Assembly (NCBI GenBank): GCA_963804045.1
Contig: CAWDOR010000021.1
Location: 1-64,000, forward strand
Reading direction: 5' to 3'
From: Rhodoblastus sp963804045
GTDB taxonomy: Bacteria; Pseudomonadota; Alphaproteobacteria; Rhizobiales; Beijerinckiaceae
DNA: 64,000 nucleotides
In this document: piece by piece, positions 50,300-59,568 of the stretch
Layout: every line of letters starts with the position of its first letter
Numbering within the stretch: position 1 is the first letter of the stretch
Notes under the pieces: generated by a model
What the model was told of the DNA's origin: nothing
The model's database searches: none
The model's input: the letters and a program-made list of their open reading frames with translations, nothing else
Position numbers and translations under genes: made by a program

Positions 50300-51577
50300 A
50301 TGCAGACCCATTTCACCCCCGAGCAGTTGCAAAAGCCGGGCATAGCCGAAGCCGACAAAATCTTGCGCGCCTGCGTCCATTGCGGCTTCTGCACCGCCAC
50401 CTGCCCGACCTATGCGCTGCTCGGCGACGAGCTGGATTCGCCGCGCGGGCGCATCTACCTGATCAAGGACATGCTGGAAAACGACCGCCCGGCGACGGAA
50501 GAAGTCGTGCGCCATGTCGATCGCTGCCTGTCCTGCCTGTCCTGCATGACCACCTGCCCCTCGGGCGTGAACTACATGCATCTGGTCGATCACGCCCGCC
50601 ACCACATCGAGAAGACCTATCGCCGCCCCCTGGGGGACCGCGTTTTTCGCCGCCTGCTCGGGCATGTGCTGCCTAGGCCAATACTGTTCCGGCTGGCGCT
50701 GCGCGGCGCCGCCCTGCTCAAGCCTTTCGCGCCGCTGCTGCCGGCGAAATTGCGCCCGGCGCTGGCGCTCGCGCCCGCCGCCCTGCCCGCTCCTCTCGAC
50801 ACGCCGCAAACAGCGCCCGCAACACCCCCACGCAGGCGCCGCGTCGCCTTGCTCGCCGGTTGCGCGCAAAAAGTGCTGGCGCCGCAAATCAACGCGGCGA
50901 CGCTGCGCCTGCTGACCCGCCACGGCTGCGATGTGGTGACGCCAAAGGGCGAAGGCTGCTGCGGCGCGCTGAACCATCATCTCGGCCAGGACGCCGGCCT
51001 CGCCTTCGCCCGCAAGAATATTCTCGCCTGGAGCCGAGAGATCGAGACAAACGGCCTCGACGCCATTGTCATCACCGCCTCGGGCTGCGGCACGACGGTC
51101 AAGGACTATGGCTTCATGTTCCGCGACGACCCAGAACTGGCGGAAAAGGCGCAAAAAATCTCGGCGCTGGCGCGCGACATCACGGAGTTGATGAGCGAGA
51201 TCGGTCTAGCCCCGGTCACCGCCTCGGGCCGTCGCGTCGCCTATCACAGCGCCTGTTCGCTGCAACATGGCCAGCGCATCCGCAACGAGCCGAAAAACCT
51301 GCTGAAACAGGCCGGCTTTACCGTGCTCGATCCGCCCGAGGGCCATCTCTGCTGCGGCTCGGCGGGAACCTATAATCTGCTGCAAAGCGAAATCGCCACA
51401 AGGCTGCGCGACCGAAAAATCGCCAATATCGAGTCGACGCGGCCCGAGATGATCGCCGCCGGCAATATCGGCTGCATCGCGCAACTGGCCGGCGGGACCG
51501 CCCTGCCCGTGGTCCACACCGTCGAATTGCTCGACTGGGCGACCGGCGGCCCCCGGCCGCACAACCTGCCCGCATGA
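50300..51577 (+). CDS. glcF: Glycolate oxidase iron-sulfur subunit GlcF
   Basis: 425 residues from MQTHFTPEQL, the usual GlcF start, though the frame is open upstream into glcE. Two 4Fe-4S motifs: CVHCGFCTATCPTY near 34-47 and CLSCLSCMTTCPSG near 84-97. Two CCG domains follow, with GCAQKVLAPQINAATLRLL, GEGCCGALNHHLG, and YHSACSLQHGQ, GHLCCGSAGTYNLLQ. It carries electrons from the flavin subunits to quinone. The ribosome site (GGGGCG) is weak, consistent with coupling to or fusion with glcE. Confidence 0.93.
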   Translation: MQTHFTPEQLQKPGIAEADKILRACVHCGFCTATCPTYALLGDELDSPRGRIYLIKDMLENDRPATEEVVRHVDRCLSCLSCMTTCPSGVNYMHLVDHARHHIEKTYRRPLGDRVFRRLLGHVLPRPILFRLALRGAALLKPFAPLLPAKLRPALALAPAALPAPLDTPQTAPATPPRRRRVALLAGCAQKVLAPQINAATLRLLTRHGCDVVTPKGEGCCGALNHHLGQDAGLAFARKNILAWSREIETNGLDAIVITASGCGTTVKDYGFMFRDDPELAEKAQKISALARDITELMSEIGLAPVTASGRRVAYHSACSLQHGQRIRNEPKNLLKQAGFTVLDPPEGHLCCGSAGTYNLLQSEIATRLRDRKIANIESTRPEMIAAGNIGCIAQLAGGTALPVVHTVELLDWATGGPRPHNLPA

Positions 51578-51601
51578 ATTTCGAACCAGAACGAGGACGC
51601 C

Positions 51602-53770
51602 ATGACCGCCGCCAAAACCTCAGCCCGCATCGCCGTCGCCCCGGTTTTCGCCCGTTTCATCGAGGAAGACGCCCTGCCGGGAACCGGACTCGCGCCGGAA
51701 AGTTTTTGGGCGGCGCTGGAGCAATTGCTGTTGCGCTTCGCCCCGCAAAACAAGGCGCTGCTGGCCAGGCGCGACGCGCTTCAGGCGAGAATCGACCAAT
51801 GGCACAGGGACCATCGCGGCAAGCCGCATGACGCCGCCGCCTACAAGGCGTTTTTGACCGAGATCGGCTATCTCCTGCCGGAGGGGCCGGATTTCGCCAT
51901 AGGCACAGACAATGCCGACGCCGAGATTCGCGAAATCGCCGGGCCGCAACTGGTGGTGCCGATCGGCAATGCGCGCTATGCGCTCAACGCCGCCAACGCC
52001 CGCTGGGGCAGCCTCTATGACGCGCTCTATGGCACGGACGCCCTGTCGCCGCCCGCCCCCAACGCCAAGGGGTTCGATCCGGCGCGGGCGCTGGCCGCCG
52101 TGCATTGGGTGCGCGATTTCCTCGATGCGGTCGCGCCGCTGCAAGCCGGCTCGCACCGGGACTCCACCGGTTATGTGCTCGATGGCGGCGCGCTGAAGAT
52201 CGAATTGAAGGACGGCGCGACCACGCCGCTGGCCGATCCCGCAGGTTTCGCCGGCTATTCAGGCGATCCCAAAGACCCCGAAAAAATCCTGCTGGTCCAT
52301 CATGGGCTGCATGTCGAGATCGTGTTCGACCGCGCCGCCCCTGTCGCCAAACTCGATCCGGCCGGGATCGGCGACGTCGTCATCGAATCCGCGCTCACCG
52401 CCATCCAGGATTGCGAGGATTCGGTGGCCGCCGTCGACGCCGAGGACAAGGTCGCGATCTACCGCAACTGGCTCGGGTTGATGAAGGGCGATCTCACCGC
52501 GACTTTTGAAAAACGCGGTGGGTTGGAGACCCGCGCGCTCGCGCCCGACCGGACCTATCTGCGCCCCGATGGAACGCCCTTCGCCCTGCATGGCCGCTCG
52601 CTGCTGCTGATCCGCAATGTCGGCCATCTCATGACCAGCGATCTGGTGACGCTCGACGGCGAGGAGACGCCGGAAGGGCTGATCGACGCGCTGACCACTT
52701 CGGCCATTGCCCTGCACGATCTGCGCGGCGGCGGAAAATTGCGCAACAGCCGCGCCGGCTCGGTCTATATCGTCAAGCCGAAAATGCACGGGCCGGAGGA
52801 AGTGGCTTTCGCAACACAAGTCTTCGCCTTTGTCGAACAGGCGCTGGGCCTCGCCCCGAACACGCTGAAAATGGGCATTATGGACGAGGAGCGCCGCACC
52901 TCGGTCAATCTCAAGGAATCGATTCGCGCGGCCAAGGACCGGGTGTTCTTCATCAACACCGGCTTCCTCGACCGCACCGGCGACGAGATGCACACGTCCA
53001 TGCTGGCGGGCCCGTTCATCCGCAAGAATGACATGAAGGGCAGCACATGGATCGCCGCCTATGAGAACAACAATGTCGACGTGGGCTTGCGCGCCGGCTT
53101 TCGCGGCCATGCCCAGATCGGCAAGGGCATGTGGGCCATGCCCGATCTGATGGCGGACATGCTGAAAGCCAAGATCGGCCATCCCATGGCGGGCGCCAAT
53201 ACCGCCTGGGTGCCCTCGCCGACCGCCGCGACCCTGCACGCCACTCATTATCACCGGGTCGATGTCGCCGTCCGCCAGCAGGACATCGCCAGGCGCGAAC
53301 CGGCCAAGCTCGACGATCTCCTCACCATCCCCCTGGCCAACCGTCCAAACTGGTCAAGCGAAGAGGTCCAGCAGGAGCTGGACAATAACGCCCAGGGCAT
53401 TCTCGGCTATGTGGTGCGCTGGATCGACCAGGGCGTCGGCTGCTCGAAAGTGCCCGATATTCACAATGTCGGCTTGATGGAGGATCGCGCCACCCTGCGC
53501 ATTTCCTCGCAGCACATGGCAAACTGGCTGCTGCATGGCGTGTGCGACGAGAGCCAGGTGCGAAAAACTTTCGAGCGCATGGCGGCGGTGGTGGATGGGC
53601 AAAACGCCGGCGACCCCAATTACCGGCCGATGGCGCCGGATTTTGAAAAATCCATCGCCTTCCAGAGCGCCTGCGCCTTGGTGTTCGAAGGAACGAAACA
53701 GCCCAACGGCTATACCGAGCCCCTGCTCCACGCCGGCCGTCGCCGGCTCAAGGCCGCCCTCGGCGAGTGA
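51602..53770 (+). CDS. glcB: Malate synthase G
   Basis: 722 residues, normal for the G isoform. Signatures include VVPIGNARYALNAANARWGS, VIESALTAIQDCEDSVAAVD with the catalytic acidic residues, SVYIVKPKMHGPEEVAFA, MGIMDEERRTSVNLKESIRA and HTSMLAGPFIRKNDMK, with DQGVGCSKVPDIHNVGLMED near the end. It condenses glyoxylate with acetyl-CoA to malate. Twenty-four bases after glcF, it completes a glycolate-to-malate route with GlcDEF, while glycerate kinase serves the alternative exit. Confidence 0.96.
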   Translation: MTAAKTSARIAVAPVFARFIEEDALPGTGLAPESFWAALEQLLLRFAPQNKALLARRDALQARIDQWHRDHRGKPHDAAAYKAFLTEIGYLLPEGPDFAIGTDNADAEIREIAGPQLVVPIGNARYALNAANARWGSLYDALYGTDALSPPAPNAKGFDPARALAAVHWVRDFLDAVAPLQAGSHRDSTGYVLDGGALKIELKDGATTPLADPAGFAGYSGDPKDPEKILLVHHGLHVEIVFDRAAPVAKLDPAGIGDVVIESALTAIQDCEDSVAAVDAEDKVAIYRNWLGLMKGDLTATFEKRGGLETRALAPDRTYLRPDGTPFALHGRSLLLIRNVGHLMTSDLVTLDGEETPEGLIDALTTSAIALHDLRGGGKLRNSRAGSVYIVKPKMHGPEEVAFATQVFAFVEQALGLAPNTLKMGIMDEERRTSVNLKESIRAAKDRVFFINTGFLDRTGDEMHTSMLAGPFIRKNDMKGSTWIAAYENNNVDVGLRAGFRGHAQIGKGMWAMPDLMADMLKAKIGHPMAGANTAWVPSPTAATLHATHYHRVDVAVRQQDIARREPAKLDDLLTIPLANRPNWSSEEVQQELDNNAQGILGYVVRWIDQGVGCSKVPDIHNVGLMEDRATLRISSQHMANWLLHGVCDESQVRKTFERMAAVVDGQNAGDPNYRPMAPDFEKSIAFQSACALVFEGTKQPNGYTEPLLHAGRRRLKAALGE

Positions 53771-54157
53771 TCAGTTGAGCTTGCGGGCGCTCCAGCGGCC
53801 GCCGCAGAAATCGGTGCTCGACGACCAGGGGCCGTAGGCGAAACCGCCCTTGACGTCGCCATTGGCGCGCAGCACGCGCTCGCCCTGGCTGAAGCGGCCG
53901 ACAAAGACATTGTCGGCGTCGATATAGCCCCAGGGCTCCAGGCCCGAGGCGTCGATGCCGACGACCTTGGCGCCCTTGACGGTGATATTGGCGACGGCGG
54001 CCTTCTGGCAATTGCCGACGGTGGTCTCGACCTCGACGCGCCAGGTTCCGTCATAGACGCCCGAGGCGAGGCCATGGGGGCCGTCGGCGTCCTGCGCCTG
54101 AGCGGCCAGCGGCAGGAAAATCGGGGCAAGAGCAACCAGCCAGCGGACAGCGCGCAC
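53771..54157 (-). CDS. Small secreted protein of unknown function
   Basis: 128 residues with a signal peptide (~1-22, LPLAAQA). The mature part is a compact beta-rich domain with two Cys (VGNCQKAAVANITVKGAKVV and STDFCGGRW) likely to form a disulfide in the periplasm, and a pattern of GxW and NGxVKGGFAYG typical of small lipocalin- or heparinase-like sandwich proteins; I cannot name a family. The stop abuts the malate synthase stop. It follows mutA on the same strand after a 116-base gap. Confidence 0.65.
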   Translation of the reverse strand: MRAVRWLVALAPIFLPLAAQAQDADGPHGLASGVYDGTWRVEVETTVGNCQKAAVANITVKGAKVVGIDASGLEPWGYIDADNVFVGRFSQGERVLRANGDVKGGFAYGPWSSSTDFCGGRWSARKLN

Positions 54158-54273
54158 GAAAACCTCCAGAGTCAGGGATTATTGGCATCGCTGCCATGTT
54201 TTCGCCCGCTTGCAAAGGGCCAAACGGCCTGCGGCGCCCAATTTTTCGGGCGCCGCGGCAAAATGGCCCCCGA

Positions 54274-56088
54274 TCAGGCGGCGTCGAGCGCCGCGCCGAG
54301 CACGGCGAGCAGATCGCCGCCGACAAAGACGAAATCCGTCACGCCGGCCTCACGCAGCGCGCCTTCCAGCTCGCCGGGACGCCCGGCGAGATAGACGGTC
54401 GCTCCCGCCTGTTTCAGCGCCTTGGCGGCTTCGACGCCGCTTTCGCCATAGAGCGCGTCCGAGGAGCAGATCGCCGCCAGTTTCGCGTCGGAAGCCTTGA
54501 AAGCCTCGGCCAGCGCCGCGGGACTGTCAAAACCGTCATTGCCCAGCGCCTCGATGCCGCCCGCCTCGAAAAAATTCTTGGCGAAAGTGGCGCGCGCCGT
54601 GAAGGCGGCGATGGGGCCGAGATTGGCCAGGAAAACCTTCGGGCGCCTGGCGGCGGCCTCGGCGCGGTCGCGCAGCGCCTCGAAAGGCTCGGCGAGGCGA
54701 TGCGGGGCCAGCGCCTTGTCGCCGGCTTTTTCCGGCGCGGGGGCGGGCGCCAGCACGGTCACCGGCTTTTCATGAATGTCGGGGAATTCGCTGGCGCCGG
54801 TCAGCGGCTCCTTGCGCCGCGCCGCCGCTTTGCCGCGCTCAGCGGCGACTTTGGCGATTTCGCCCTGGATCAGGCCCGCTTCGAGCGCCTGGGCGAGGCC
54901 GCCGGCCTTCTCAATGTCCTGGAACAGGCTGTAGCCGCGCGCGACCAGCTCGTCGGTGAGCGCCTCGACGCCGCCCGAGCCGGCGGCGGGATCGGCAACC
55001 TTGCCGAGATTGGACTCTTCCAGCAGCACCAGTTGCGTGTTGCGGGCGATGCGGCGGGCGAAAGCGTCGGGCAGGCCGAGCGCCTGGGTGAAGGGCAGGA
55101 CGGAAATACTGTCGGCGCCGCCGAGACCGGCCGAAAACACCGCCACCGTGGCGCGCAGCAGGTTCACCCAGGGGTCGCGACGCGTCATCATCCGCCACGC
55201 CGTCTCGCCATGCAGGCGGATCGGACGGGGCGCGAGGCCGCAAGCCGTTTCAATGCTGGCCCAGAGCCGGCGCAGGGCGCGAAATTTGGCCAAAGTCAGG
55301 AATTCATCGGCGTCGGCGGCCAGCCGGAAATCGATTTTTTCCCGCGCCTGTTCCAGCGTCAGGCCGCCGGCCTCCAGCGCGCGCAGATAGGCGACGCCAG
55401 CGGCCAGCGTATAGGCCAGCTCCTGCGCCGGCGAGGCGCCGGCGGCGTGAACCACCCGGCCGTCGGCGGCGACAATGCCGGCAAAACCTTTTTCGCTCAA
55501 GACCTTGGCCTTGGCGGCAAGCGTCGCGCCCGCCGAGGCCCAGTCCAGCGTCGCGCCGGAGCGCGCGGCGGCGCCCAGCGGGTCGAGGCCCAGCGACAGA
55601 TCGAGTTTTTGCGCGTCGTAGCCCCGCGCGGAGATCAGCTTTTCCAGCGCCGCGACAATGGCGTCGGCCTCGCCGGGCAGATCGAAGATTACCCGCAGGC
55701 CCGCGTCGAGATGGATGGCGTCCAGCGCCGGGGCCAGGGCGGAAGCATCCTTGAGGCCGAAGCCATAGGCGCCCGCCGAGCCGGCGAAGGCCACATGCAA
55801 GCCATTGGCGCCGTTTTCCAGATCGGCCAAAGCCAGTTTGTTGGCCTCGGCGCCCTCGGGATGATCGACGCGGGCGGTCACCGCCCAGTCGCCGGCGCCG
55901 CGAAAGGCGCGCGGCTTGCCCTTGGCGCGGGCGTAAAGCGGCTGAATGTCGAAGCCGTCGTAGGTTTTTGAAATCAGCTTCGACAGCGGCGCGCCCTTGA
56001 GCGCCGTTTCGACCTTCTGGCGCCAGCTCTCTTCGCTGGCGGGGGCGAAAACATCGGCGAAGGGCGTGGCGGTTTCGGTCGCGGCCAT
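54274..56088 (-). CDS. mutA: Methylmalonyl-CoA mutase small subunit
   Basis: 604 residues from the ATG at 56088 with GGAGA upstream; the longer frame to 56208 is unsupported. The N-terminal TIM-barrel domain has WRQKVETALKGAPLSKLISK, TYDGFDIQPLYAR and VFSAGLGGADSISVLPFTQA, and ELVARGYSLFQDIE. The C-terminal ~120 residues are the B12-fold without the DxHxxG His, as in the non-catalytic small subunit. It partners a large catalytic MutB to interconvert methylmalonyl-CoA and succinyl-CoA. Unusually, no mutB follows; downstream is a small secreted protein. Confidence 0.9.
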   Translation of the reverse strand: MAATETATPFADVFAPASEESWRQKVETALKGAPLSKLISKTYDGFDIQPLYARAKGKPRAFRGAGDWAVTARVDHPEGAEANKLALADLENGANGLHVAFAGSAGAYGFGLKDASALAPALDAIHLDAGLRVIFDLPGEADAIVAALEKLISARGYDAQKLDLSLGLDPLGAAARSGATLDWASAGATLAAKAKVLSEKGFAGIVAADGRVVHAAGASPAQELAYTLAAGVAYLRALEAGGLTLEQAREKIDFRLAADADEFLTLAKFRALRRLWASIETACGLAPRPIRLHGETAWRMMTRRDPWVNLLRATVAVFSAGLGGADSISVLPFTQALGLPDAFARRIARNTQLVLLEESNLGKVADPAAGSGGVEALTDELVARGYSLFQDIEKAGGLAQALEAGLIQGEIAKVAAERGKAAARRKEPLTGASEFPDIHEKPVTVLAPAPAPEKAGDKALAPHRLAEPFEALRDRAEAAARRPKVFLANLGPIAAFTARATFAKNFFEAGGIEALGNDGFDSPAALAEAFKASDAKLAAICSSDALYGESGVEAAKALKQAGATVYLAGRPGELEGALREAGVTDFVFVGGDLLAVLGAALDAA

Positions 56089-56246
56089 GGTCAGGTCTCC
56101 GTAAATTCGTGGCCCTTTTGCCACGTCGCGACGAAATGCGCCAGTTTGTCCTTTGGCTGAGGGGGCGGTTAAGTTGACGCTTGGCGAGCCCTCCGTCATA
56201 AAAGTCACATCGTGATAAGACGCATTATTTTTTTATGAGGTTTTTC

Positions 56247-57218
56247 ATGCGCGGCTTTGCTTTGTTTCTTGCTTCGAGCGCCGTTCTGGCTGGCGCCGCC
56301 GGCGCCCGGGCCGCCGACCTGCCCTCGCTCAAGGGCGAACCCGCCGCCCCCGCCATGGCCTCCTGCGACTTTTTCCAGAACCAGCTGATCGGCTCGTTTT
56401 GTGATCGCACCTATGGCGCGACGCTGACCCTGGAACATGACCAACTGACAGAAAACTACGCAAATTTTTTGCCTCCCGGTAACGTCGGTTCGCAAACAGG
56501 GCGCCTTGATTCGCTCGAGGCCACCGCCGCCGCCTATGTTGTTCCGCTGCCCTGGTTGAGGCTGACCGTCAGCAGCGAGCACAACAATTATAGCGATGTC
56601 GACAGTTTGAATGTCAGCGCTTCACCGATTGGCCCTTACCAAAACCGTTATGTCTATCGGCTCAGCAACGCCGCCTGGCAGAACTTCGACGCGACGGTCC
56701 GCCTGATCGACTATAACACGGACGGTTTGCGCGCCTTTGTCAGCGCCAACGCGAATATAGGGTTTATTTCCGGCGTCGCCGGCAATCCCGAACGGACCGT
56801 ATTCTCCGGTAGCCTTTATGGCGGCCTGCACTGGGGTTTAGGCGGGTCCGACTGGTCGCTGAACCCCTATGGCACGATCACGCTGCAACATTACGATAAT
56901 CCGGATCAGGACAATCTCCAGTCCACTTTCCGGGTGCTGCTGGCGCAAGATGCCTGGGGCCTCGCCATCGGCCCCAATATCACCACCAACTCCGTCTTTT
57001 ACCGGCAGGGCGGCGGGCCGCAGCCCGCGCAGAATTATTTCGCCGGCGTGCGTATGGTCGTGCAGCCATTCCGCCTGAGCCAAATAGCGATTCTCAAAGA
57101 TGTCAATCTGGAGTTCGGAGTAGAGCATTCTCTGGGCGAAGTATCGGCGCCGTCGCTCGCGCCGAATGCCGATGAAATGATCTATTCCGGCTCGGTGCGT
57201 TTCAACTTCGGCTATTGA
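56247..57218 (+). CDS. Outer membrane beta-barrel protein
   Basis: 323 residues from the ATG at 56247, chosen because GAGG lies at the right distance; 56235 is an alternative without a ribosome site. Signal peptide ~1-22 (cut after ARA). The rest alternates polar and aromatic residues in strand-like segments (YGATLTLEHDQLTENYANFL, WLRLTVSSEHNNYSDVDSLN, WSLNPYGTITLQHYDNPD), ending VRFNFGY with a terminal aromatic residue for BAM. Probably a 10-14-strand barrel of unknown function. It converges with the next gene, overlapping by seven bases. Confidence 0.65.
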   Translation: MRGFALFLASSAVLAGAAGARAADLPSLKGEPAAPAMASCDFFQNQLIGSFCDRTYGATLTLEHDQLTENYANFLPPGNVGSQTGRLDSLEATAAAYVVPLPWLRLTVSSEHNNYSDVDSLNVSASPIGPYQNRYVYRLSNAAWQNFDATVRLIDYNTDGLRAFVSANANIGFISGVAGNPERTVFSGSLYGGLHWGLGGSDWSLNPYGTITLQHYDNPDQDNLQSTFRVLLAQDAWGLAIGPNITTNSVFYRQGGGPQPAQNYFAGVRMVVQPFRLSQIAILKDVNLEFGVEHSLGEVSAPSLAPNADEMIYSGSVRFNFGY

Positions 57219-58039
57219 TCGCCGCGCCCGTCGGCCAGCGCGTGAAAAATCGCGCTGCCGATCTGGACATGGGGCGGATTGTCGGGCGCCGCCGCCGCCT
57301 CGTCGGGCCGCAGGGCGCAATCGGGGCGCAGCGTCGCCACCAGAACCTCGCCATCGGTGAAATAGCGGTCGCCGCCGCCATTGCGGCCGTTGAGCGTCGG
57401 GCCGACGCCTGAAAACTGCACGAATTTCTCCACCGCGCCGGCCTTGGCCAGGGCTTCGCCGACAAAGCCGCGCTCGGCGTCGAGATCGGCGCCGATGTGA
57501 TGAGTCACCTGCAAGGTGTAATGGCTCAGGCCGACGCCGCGGTCATAGCTCGACGAGGCCAGCCACAGCGGCCGCGGGCCGAACACCGGGCCGATTCGCC
57601 ACAGGCGGATGTGATGGCGGCGCGCGGCGGAGGCGCCGTCCTGCAATTGCAGGGCGAGGTCTTCGATTCGTCCATCGTAATACAGCGGACTGACCGGGGC
57701 ATTGGGGTCGGAGCGGCGCAGCGCCACGCTGCCGGCGATTTGCAGGCTGGAGCGCAGGCTGATCGAATCGGCGACCGACCAGCCGGCGGCGCGAAAGGCG
57801 CAGAGAATCTCGCGCTCCTCGCCGATCAGGCCGAAATTGATGGGGTCGCCGGGCAGGCCCTGCGCGGTGCGCGTCACCATTTCGCGTCCCGCCAGCGCTT
57901 TTTGCCGCTCCAGCCGGCTTATGAGCGCCGGCAGGAAGAGATAGGCCAGCGCGCCCCAGAAAACCAGCGACAGGGCGACAAGAACCGCGAGCCGGCGCAG
58001 GCGATGACGGGACAGGCGGGGGGCGGCGGGCGGGTTCAC
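57212..58039 (-). CDS. LssY C-terminal domain protein
   Basis: 275 residues. One N-terminal membrane helix (~16-38, LAVLVALSLVFWGALAYLFL). Then the LssY_C domain: GDPINFGLIGEEREILCAFR, AAGWSVADSIS, SPLYYDGRIEDLALQLQ, HHIRLWRIGP, ASSSYDRGVGLSHYTLQVTH. LssY_C domains occur alone or fused to DedA/PAP2-type membrane proteins and are linked to secretion and lipid handling, with no proven reaction. Here it stands alone, anchored with the domain in the periplasm. Confidence 0.75.
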   Translation of the reverse strand: MNPPAAPRLSRHRLRRLAVLVALSLVFWGALAYLFLPALISRLERQKALAGREMVTRTAQGLPGDPINFGLIGEEREILCAFRAAGWSVADSISLRSSLQIAGSVALRRSDPNAPVSPLYYDGRIEDLALQLQDGASAARRHHIRLWRIGPVFGPRPLWLASSSYDRGVGLSHYTLQVTHHIGADLDAERGFVGEALAKAGAVEKFVQFSGVGPTLNGRNGGGDRYFTDGEVLVATLRPDCALRPDEAAAAPDNPPHVQIGSAIFHALADGRGDQ

Positions 58040-58160
58040 TTAACCCATTGTGCAGATTTTCCGGGCTAAGGCGAGGGCGCGTTTTTCGCGCGCGGTCCTA
58101 TTCTTGCCGTGTTTCGGCCGCACAAGCAGGCGCGATGCTCCCGAGGTCGAAGATTTGTCC

Positions 58161-59456
58161 ATGCCGCCCCTGAAACTCCTGGCGAAACTGGCCGTGCTCG
58201 GCCTGGCGCTGACCCCCGCGCTGTCGGGCTGCTCGACCGTGGGCATGGCCGAGGCCAGCTCCAATCTGGGCACACAGATGCAGGCGAATTTTTCGCGCGG
58301 CGTCGGCAATGTCGGCGGCATGCTCTCCGGCGGCCCCGACGCCCCGGCCTATTCGACGCTGATTTTTGTCGCCTCGACGCGCAAGGGCGGCAATAATTCC
58401 ACCGAGCTGACGCCCGGCGCCAAGGCGCGCTACGCGCTGGACCAGATCACCGCGCCGCCCGGCCACAAACCCGGCGCCATCGAGCGGCCGAGCTGGGGTT
58501 CGGCCGATCCGAAGAAACATTTCGCCCTGGCCGGCCAGAGCGAACTCGACGACCAGGAGTTTCGCGGCCAGCTCGCCGCGCAGATCTCGGGCCGCGTCGG
58601 CGTCGCCCGGGACGTGCTGGTCTATGTCCACGGTTTCAACACCTCGCTCGACGACGCCCGTTTCCGCCTGGCGCAGATCGTGGTGGACGGCGGTTTCTCC
58701 GGCGTGCCCGTGCTGTTCACCTGGCCGTCGAAATCGGCCCTGCTCGCCTATGGCGCCGACAAGGAAAGCGCCACCGCCTCGCGCGACGCCTATTTGACCC
58801 TGCTTCAGGAAATCGCCGCGACGCCCGGCGTCGGCCGCGTCCATATTCTCGCCCATAGCATGGGCACATGGCTGACCATGGAGACACTGCGCGAGACCGC
58901 GCTCGCCGGCGCGCCCGATCTCAACGGCCGGCTCGGCCAGGTGATGCTGGCGGCGCCGGACATAGACATTTCCGTGTTCAAGCAGCAGATCGCCCGTCTC
59001 GACGCAGCGCATTTCTCGGTGTTCGTCTCCAAGGGCGACCGCGCCTTGCAGCTTTCGGCCGGCATCCAGGGCGACCGCCGGCTCGGCTCGCTCGATCCCA
59101 GCTCCGACCGCGACCGCGAGATGATCGAGGCGCTCGGCGTGCGGGTGTTCGACATTTCCGATTTTTCCAGCGGGTTGATCGGCCATGACAATTACGCCGA
59201 CGCGCCCGACGTGGTGCGGCAGATCGGCGCGCGCATCGCCAAGCCGCGCGCCGCTCAGGCGCCGGAGCAGGCGGTGATCGACGCCGGCGCCGACCGCAGC
59301 GTGCGGCCCGACGCCAAGGCCATCGCCGCCAGCGACCTGCCGGCGCCGGCCCAGGCGACGTCCCAAGCGACGTCTCAAGCGACGTCTCAAGCGACGTCTC
59401 AAGCGACGTCTCAAGCGACGTCCCAAGCGCCGGCGGCCGCCCCCGCGCCGAACTGA
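58161..59456 (+). CDS. Lipoprotein alpha/beta hydrolase (DUF900)
   Basis: 431 residues from the ATG at 58161. A lipoprotein signal ends LTPALSGC (lipobox Cys near residue 22), so it is membrane-attached. The DUF900 hydrolase domain (~60-360) has STLIFVASTRKGG, VLVYVHGFNTSLDDARFRLA, LFTWPSKSALLAYGADKESA and the nucleophile elbow HILAHSMGTWLTMETLRE, with AAPDIDISVF and a late GHDNYADAPDV for the His. The C-terminal ~60 residues are low complexity, including a tandem Ala-Thr-Ser-Gln repeat. Substrate unknown; esterase or lipase activity is the family expectation. Confidence 0.82.
   Translation: MPPLKLLAKLAVLGLALTPALSGCSTVGMAEASSNLGTQMQANFSRGVGNVGGMLSGGPDAPAYSTLIFVASTRKGGNNSTELTPGAKARYALDQITAPPGHKPGAIERPSWGSADPKKHFALAGQSELDDQEFRGQLAAQISGRVGVARDVLVYVHGFNTSLDDARFRLAQIVVDGGFSGVPVLFTWPSKSALLAYGADKESATASRDAYLTLLQEIAATPGVGRVHILAHSMGTWLTMETLRETALAGAPDLNGRLGQVMLAAPDIDISVFKQQIARLDAAHFSVFVSKGDRALQLSAGIQGDRRLGSLDPSSDRDREMIEALGVRVFDISDFSSGLIGHDNYADAPDVVRQIGARIAKPRAAQAPEQAVIDAGADRSVRPDAKAIAASDLPAPAQATSQATSQATSQATSQATSQATSQAPAAAPAPN
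59355..59426 (+). repeat. Six tandem 12-bp repeats in the hydrolase gene
   Basis: GCGACGTCYCAA repeated six times without interruption (59355-59426), encoding Ala-Thr-Ser-Gln units near the C-terminus. The four middle copies are identical (all CTC), and the first and last have CCC, so it expands by slippage and should vary between strains. Confidence 0.85.
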
Positions 59457-59568
59457 TTGTTAGGCATCGCCGCCCCTGCCTGGAACAACCGGCGCTTTCC
59501 GCTGGAAAAGCGCCGCTTGCGGTCGTAGCATCGGCTTCGACGAATCCTTGACGCAGGACGCTATTGGA

